From: FLUQ01 sp031551515
GTDB taxonomy: Bacteria > Desulfobacterota > Desulfovibrionia > Desulfovibrionales > Desulfovibrionaceae
Assembly (NCBI GenBank): GCA_031551515.1
Contig: JAVBNL010000032.1
Coordinates: 44,637-108,636 of the forward strand
Direction: 5' to 3'
DNA: 64,000 nucleotides
Shown: piece by piece, positions 60,687 through 64,000 of the stretch
Layout: every line of letters begins with the position of its first letter
Position numbering within the stretch: position 1 is the first letter of the stretch
The notes under the pieces: model-generated
Told to the model about the DNA's origin: nothing
The model's input: only the letters and a program-made list of their open reading frames with translations
Database searches by the model: none
Position numbers and translations under genes: made by a program

Positions 60687-62129
60687 ATGCGTAGCGGTCT
60701 GTACTGCCTTTCTTTAGCCTCCCTGGCCTTGATTTTGCCCGGCTGCGCCAGTTTAAGCGGCCCCACGCTGACAGAGCGGGCGATGAAAACCGGGGCGTTG
60801 TATGAAGAAGGCCAAGCCGCCAGCGTGGAAAGCGAAGCGAAAAGGCCGGATTATCAATCCGCCGCGTCATATTACGAGCGCGCGGCGCGGGGCGGTAGCG
60901 CCCGCGCCGCTTACGCCCTGGCGGCCATGTATCGCGACGGGCTCATTACGGAAAAAGACCCGGAACAAACACGGGCCAAAGCCTTTTTCTGGATGCGGGA
61001 CGCTGCTGTGGGCGGTTGGCCGCAGGCCCAGTATGAGACCGCTGTTTTTTATTACGAGGGCAAAGGCACTACCCCTGATCCTGAACAGGCTCTTGAGTGG
61101 CTGCAAAAAGCCGGGGATAACGGCAATGTTCTGGCGCAGCGCTTTTTGGGCACGTTGTACCTGCACGGACAAGATGTGGGGGGCAAAGTACACGCCAAGC
61201 CGGATGCCGCCAAGGCGGCTTACTGGTATCTGCGGGCCGCGCAAAACGGCGACGCTGTGTCGCAGGCTGCTGTCGGCGCAATGTACCAGAGCGGCAAGGG
61301 CATTGAAAAAGACCTGATACAGGCGGCCAAATGGAATCGCATGGCTGCGAAAAAAGGTGTGGCCGGGGCGCAGAAAAACCTGGCCGCCTTGTATGCGCAG
61401 TCGAAAGCCGGTTCCACCAATTATGCCCAGGCAATTCTTTTGTATAAAGACGCCTATGCCGAGGGCGACGCGCAGGCGGGTTTTCGTCTGGGGCTGCTAT
61501 ATTATTACGCGCCCCGTCCGTACAACAACGTAAAGCAGGCCATAGACCTTTTCACTAAAACGCAGGGCGGCGTCGCCGCGTCAGCGGCTATGCTCGGCGT
61601 TGCGGCTGAAGAAGGCAAAGGCTTGCCGCAGGATTACAGCAAGGCTTTCTCATGGTATAGCAAAGCCGCCAAAGAAGGGTGCGTGGAAGCGCATGCCTAC
61701 CTGGGGGCCTTGTATCTTGACGGACGCGGGATACCGCAGAATATTGAAAAGGCCGTTAAAGAATTTCAGACCGGGGCGGATAAGGGCGACCCCAAAAGCC
61801 AGCGCCATCTTGCCGATTTGTACGCGCAGGGCCGCGGGGTGCCTTTTGATTATGAGCAGGCTTTTCATTGGCGCCTAAAGGCGGCTGAAGAAGGCGACAT
61901 CAAAGCCATGTACTTCGTGGGCATCATGTATGAAAAAGCCTTGGGGGTGAGCCGCGATGTGGAAGAAGCCAGGAAGTGGTACCACCGGGTTATTTCAGCC
62001 CCGGCCGATGATGCCTTGACCCTGCGGCCGGAGTCTTCGGCCCAGGTGCGCCGCGATGCAAGAGAGGCGCTGAAAAGGCTGCCTGAAGTAGTGATGGAAG
62101 AAACGGCGGAAATGGAAAACCAAGGATAG
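60687..62129 (+). CDS. Sel1-repeat lipoprotein
   Basis: 480 residues. Lipoprotein signal ends in LPGC (about residue 20). About ten Sel1 repeats follow (pattern A-x-Y-x-L-G-x-x-Y-x-x-G-x-G), e.g. AAYALAAMYRDGLI and AHAYLGALYLDGRGI. Sel1 proteins are adaptor-like; an envelope role is inferred from the lipobox. AAGGAG precedes ATG 60687. Confidence 0.85.
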   Translation: MRSGLYCLSLASLALILPGCASLSGPTLTERAMKTGALYEEGQAASVESEAKRPDYQSAASYYERAARGGSARAAYALAAMYRDGLITEKDPEQTRAKAFFWMRDAAVGGWPQAQYETAVFYYEGKGTTPDPEQALEWLQKAGDNGNVLAQRFLGTLYLHGQDVGGKVHAKPDAAKAAYWYLRAAQNGDAVSQAAVGAMYQSGKGIEKDLIQAAKWNRMAAKKGVAGAQKNLAALYAQSKAGSTNYAQAILLYKDAYAEGDAQAGFRLGLLYYYAPRPYNNVKQAIDLFTKTQGGVAASAAMLGVAAEEGKGLPQDYSKAFSWYSKAAKEGCVEAHAYLGALYLDGRGIPQNIEKAVKEFQTGADKGDPKSQRHLADLYAQGRGVPFDYEQAFHWRLKAAEEGDIKAMYFVGIMYEKALGVSRDVEEARKWYHRVISAPADDALTLRPESSAQVRRDAREALKRLPEVVMEETAEMENQG

Positions 62130-62135
62130 GGCGGA

Positions 62136-62192
62136 TTCGCTTTGTACAAGCGAAAGGGCTCTGAGAACCGGGCCGGGGCAACCCGGCCTTGT
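62136..62192 (+). terminator. Two hairpins after the Sel1 gene
   Basis: TTCGCTT-N5-AAGCGAA (62136-62154) and GGCCGGG-GCAA-CCCGGCC (62171-62188), the second followed by TTGTCTT. No long T-run, so termination is only probable. The convergent RdgC-like gene ends at 62229. Confidence 0.4.
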
Positions 62193-62228
62193 CTTGCGTG
62201 CCCCATGCCGAACCGCGCCGCCGCGCCT

Positions 62229-62762
62229 CTAGGCTTCTTTGGCCGCCCAATTGCTGATCTCGCGGGCCGTCTCCTCCCATTTGGAAGACAGGCGGATATC
62301 GAGAAATTCTTTGTACAGGGCGTCAAAGAAACCGAGGCAGACTTCGGTCAGGTGGATTTTTTCAAAAAATAGGGCGTCCGGGTCGTCGTCGGGCGAATCG
62401 CCTTTTTCCACACTGGGAGTTTTCAGGCTGCCCAGTGAAAAATCCTGCGCTTTTAGGGTCACCTGCCAGGCTTCCGGGTCGCGGGTAAAGCGCACCAGGG
62501 CGCGGGTGACTTTTTTGCCCGTGGTCAACCCCAGGCGTGCTTCGCGCAGCTCGGACATCACGCCCGACACGCTGGCGGTTTCAAGCGCGTCGCCTTCGCC
62601 GCCCTGAACCACGATGCGCTGCTCCATCGATATGCTGAAATCCGGGCCTTTGTCCGGGGAGGCAAACGTGGGCGCCGTGTCGGAACGGAACCACAGCCAG
62701 GTCAGAAATTCTTGCCCCAAAACGAGGTCGGTGCTTTCGCCAAGATAGGGATTGGTGCTCAT
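62229..62762 (-). CDS. RdgC-like C-terminal partner protein
   Basis: 177 residues. FLTWLWFRSD near the start and RALVRFTRDPEAWQVTLKAQDFSLGSLKTP resemble the second half of RdgC-type proteins, while the first half is encoded by the gene eight bases upstream. Read together they give an RdgC-like protein on two polypeptides. RdgC coats double-stranded DNA and modulates RecA. No frameshift signature links the two frames: each has its own start and stop. Moderate confidence. Confidence 0.6.
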   Translation of the reverse strand: MSTNPYLGESTDLVLGQEFLTWLWFRSDTAPTFASPDKGPDFSISMEQRIVVQGGEGDALETASVSGVMSELREARLGLTTGKKVTRALVRFTRDPEAWQVTLKAQDFSLGSLKTPSVEKGDSPDDDPDALFFEKIHLTEVCLGFFDALYKEFLDIRLSSKWEETAREISNWAAKEA

Positions 62763-62770
62763 ATATATTC

Positions 62771-63385
62771 CTATGCGAAACGGGTGGGTTCCAGGCGGTC
62801 GAGCTTCGAAAGACCCTCTTCGCCTAAAATTTTTGCCGCAAGCCCGTACGGAGTCAGGGGTTCCAGGTGCAGGTCGAAAGATTTGGTGAAATGCTCTTGA
62901 AACAACTCCAGCATCTTGCCCTGAGTTGACGCGAAAAATACCGTGTTGTCCGCGGAGTTCCAGACAACGTTGAATTCAGCCGGAATAGGCAGGCAGCGTT
63001 GCATCAGCCTGGCCTGCACCTGCTCACGTAGCTCTTTTTTCCGCTCGCGCGAGACGTATTTCTTGCCCTGCTCGCGGTTGCGGGCCTCTTCGGCCTTCAG
63101 GGCGACGGCAACATGCTTTTTCAGCACGGCCGGGGGAATGCGCCGAGTGTCGAGGCGCAGTGAAAAGGCAATATATGCGCCTTTTTGCGGCGGGGCTTCG
63201 CGCCAGAACGTATCCAGCATGTCTTCAAAGCTGACCCAGCCCCAGGAACGCTCTTCAGATGTATCATCTATATCCTTAAAAGCGTGTTGCTTCAGGCGGT
63301 CGCTTATCTGAGGCCACAGTTCGGCGGGCACGGGGTCGGTAATTTGAAAACGGGTAAAACTGCAACTGGATTTGGTAAAAGCCAT
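62771..63385 (-). CDS. rdgC: RdgC-like N-terminal domain protein
   Basis: 204 residues from ATG 63385, with GAGGGG upstream; an in-frame ATG at 63475 has no ribosome site. The segment YVSRERKKELREQVQARLMQR followed by NVVWNSADNTVFFASTQGKMLELF matches the central RdgC pattern (RKEKKELKEQV ... LLxVDxxSxKKAE). E. coli RdgC is about 300 residues, so the missing part corresponds to the downstream gene. Cotranscribed with it. Confidence 0.7.
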   Translation of the reverse strand: MAFTKSSCSFTRFQITDPVPAELWPQISDRLKQHAFKDIDDTSEERSWGWVSFEDMLDTFWREAPPQKGAYIAFSLRLDTRRIPPAVLKKHVAVALKAEEARNREQGKKYVSRERKKELREQVQARLMQRCLPIPAEFNVVWNSADNTVFFASTQGKMLELFQEHFTKSFDLHLEPLTPYGLAAKILGEEGLSKLDRLEPTRFA

Positions 63386-63535
63386 GGTTCCCCTCTTGGT
63401 TGACCGCTGTTCTCTATCGCATTCCAGCGGGCAAAGCCAGGGCTTTTTCCGGCTGCCGGGAGTTCGGGGCGACACTATTTTATTAAATTTTTAGGTATGT
63501 TATGCGATGAATCTCGACAAAATAACGAAAGACGA

Positions 63536-63564
63536 TTGACAAGAATCGGGTGGCGGAGTATTTA
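63536..63564 (+). promoter_or_regulatory. rRNA promoter P1
   Basis: Consensus -35 TTGACA and -10 TATTTA with an optimal 17-base spacer, about 250 bases before 16S rRNA. Confidence 0.7.
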
Positions 63565-63648
63565 AACAATCCCACGTGTGAGCTCCGCTCCGGTTTTTGA
63601 CCCGCCGAAACAAGCGGAAAAAGAATCGAAAAAAAGCTGAAAAAGTGT

Positions 63649-63677
63649 TTGACACGGAAACGGCTCTGGGGCATAAG
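63649..63677 (+). promoter_or_regulatory. rRNA promoter P2
   Basis: TTGACA and CATAAG with a 17-base spacer, about 140 bases before 16S rRNA and downstream of P1. Confidence 0.55.
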
Positions 63678-63819
63678 CACGTCTCGCCGGTTGGGGCGGT
63701 TCTGAAAAGGACTGCAGTGCAAGTGGCGGTTGGTTCTTTGACAAGTAAATAGCGAGTTGGGAAGAATTGAGATTCAGTCAGTAGTAGACCGAGCAATTGG
63801 TCATACTTTTTAGTTATTA

Positions 63820-64000
<181 letters not shown>

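Larger units (their letters stand above)
63386..63819 (+). promoter_or_regulatory. Leader region of the rRNA operon
   Basis: 434 bases without a gene. Two tandem plus-strand promoters: TTGACA (63536) with TATTTA (63559), 17-base spacer; and TTGACA (63649) with CATAAG (63672), 17-base spacer. A boxA-like antitermination element, GGTTCTTTGACAA, lies at about 63732-63744, before the 16S start. The first 150 bases show nothing I can name. Confidence 0.75.

Noticed and set aside
63483..63722. Short minus-strand frames before 16S rRNA
   Set aside because: They overlap tandem rRNA promoters and have no start signals or recognisable product.

Overview
The window looks like chromosome of a sulfate-reducing bacterium of the Desulfovibrionaceae (Desulfovibrio or a close relative). 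This is inferred from the GC-rich coding sequence and the gene set: a long FAD/iron-sulfur lactate- or glycolate-type oxidoreductase, a type-2 rubredoxin beside a PerR-type regulator, a short-Q-loop cytochrome bd oxidase, a Ros/MucR regulator, a DUF4254 protein and a bacterial STT3/PglB. The first bases of a 16S rRNA gene lie at the right edge and would settle the species. No phage, insertion sequence, CRISPR array or tRNA was seen. About 57 genes are called, nearly all intact, and the layout is that of a core genome.

Layout. 1-658: 5' part of a radical-SAM gene (minus). 850-9674: a plus-strand run with a membrane coiled-coil protein, NAD kinase, a DUF89-like protein, a DUF4254 protein, gatB, ricT and metG. 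9.7-11 kb: thiol peroxidase and an orphan solute-binding protein. 11-19 kb: a BASS-type permease, a FlxA-like protein, then a minus-strand signalling block (two diguanylate cyclases, a Ras-like GTPase, a CheX-like protein) around cydAB. 19-23.3 kb: two GT4 glycosyltransferases and glutamate dehydrogenase. 23.4-29.6 kb: a minus-strand chain ending EamA, mltG, ruvX and the 1210-residue flavoprotein. 29.7-32 kb: an RlmM-like methyltransferase with an AT-rich end, a MucR regulator, a PerR-like regulator and rubredoxin. 32-40 kb: a PAS histidine kinase, a TPR/lipoprotein pair, HU, a hydroxyaspartate dehydratase, a DUF3825 protein and a membrane protein. 40-47.3 kb: cpoB-like, dprA, an HDOD/GGDEF signalling trio, then STT3 with a small secreted protein. 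47.3-53.5 kb: rlmH, tsaC, a polysaccharide deacetylase, dnaJ/cbpA and clpB. 53.6-63.4 kb: a DcuC-type transporter with isoaspartyl dipeptidase, EamA, a large lipoprotein, a ferredoxin-nitroreductase, a Sel1 lipoprotein and an RdgC-like pair. 63.4-64 kb: rRNA promoters and the start of 16S rRNA.

Themes. Oxygen and redox defence (cydAB, tpx, PerR-like/rubredoxin, ferredoxin-nitroreductase) is scattered over several loci. Cyclic-di-GMP signalling is prominent, with three GGDEF proteins, one of which looks degenerate in both halves. The STT3 gene implies general N-linked protein glycosylation. I did not find a clearly new multi-gene defence or mobile system. The best leads are the STT3 pair, the HDOD/pseudo-receiver trio, the two-gene RdgC, the hairpin cluster before clpB, and the operator-like palindromes before cydA and near position 730.
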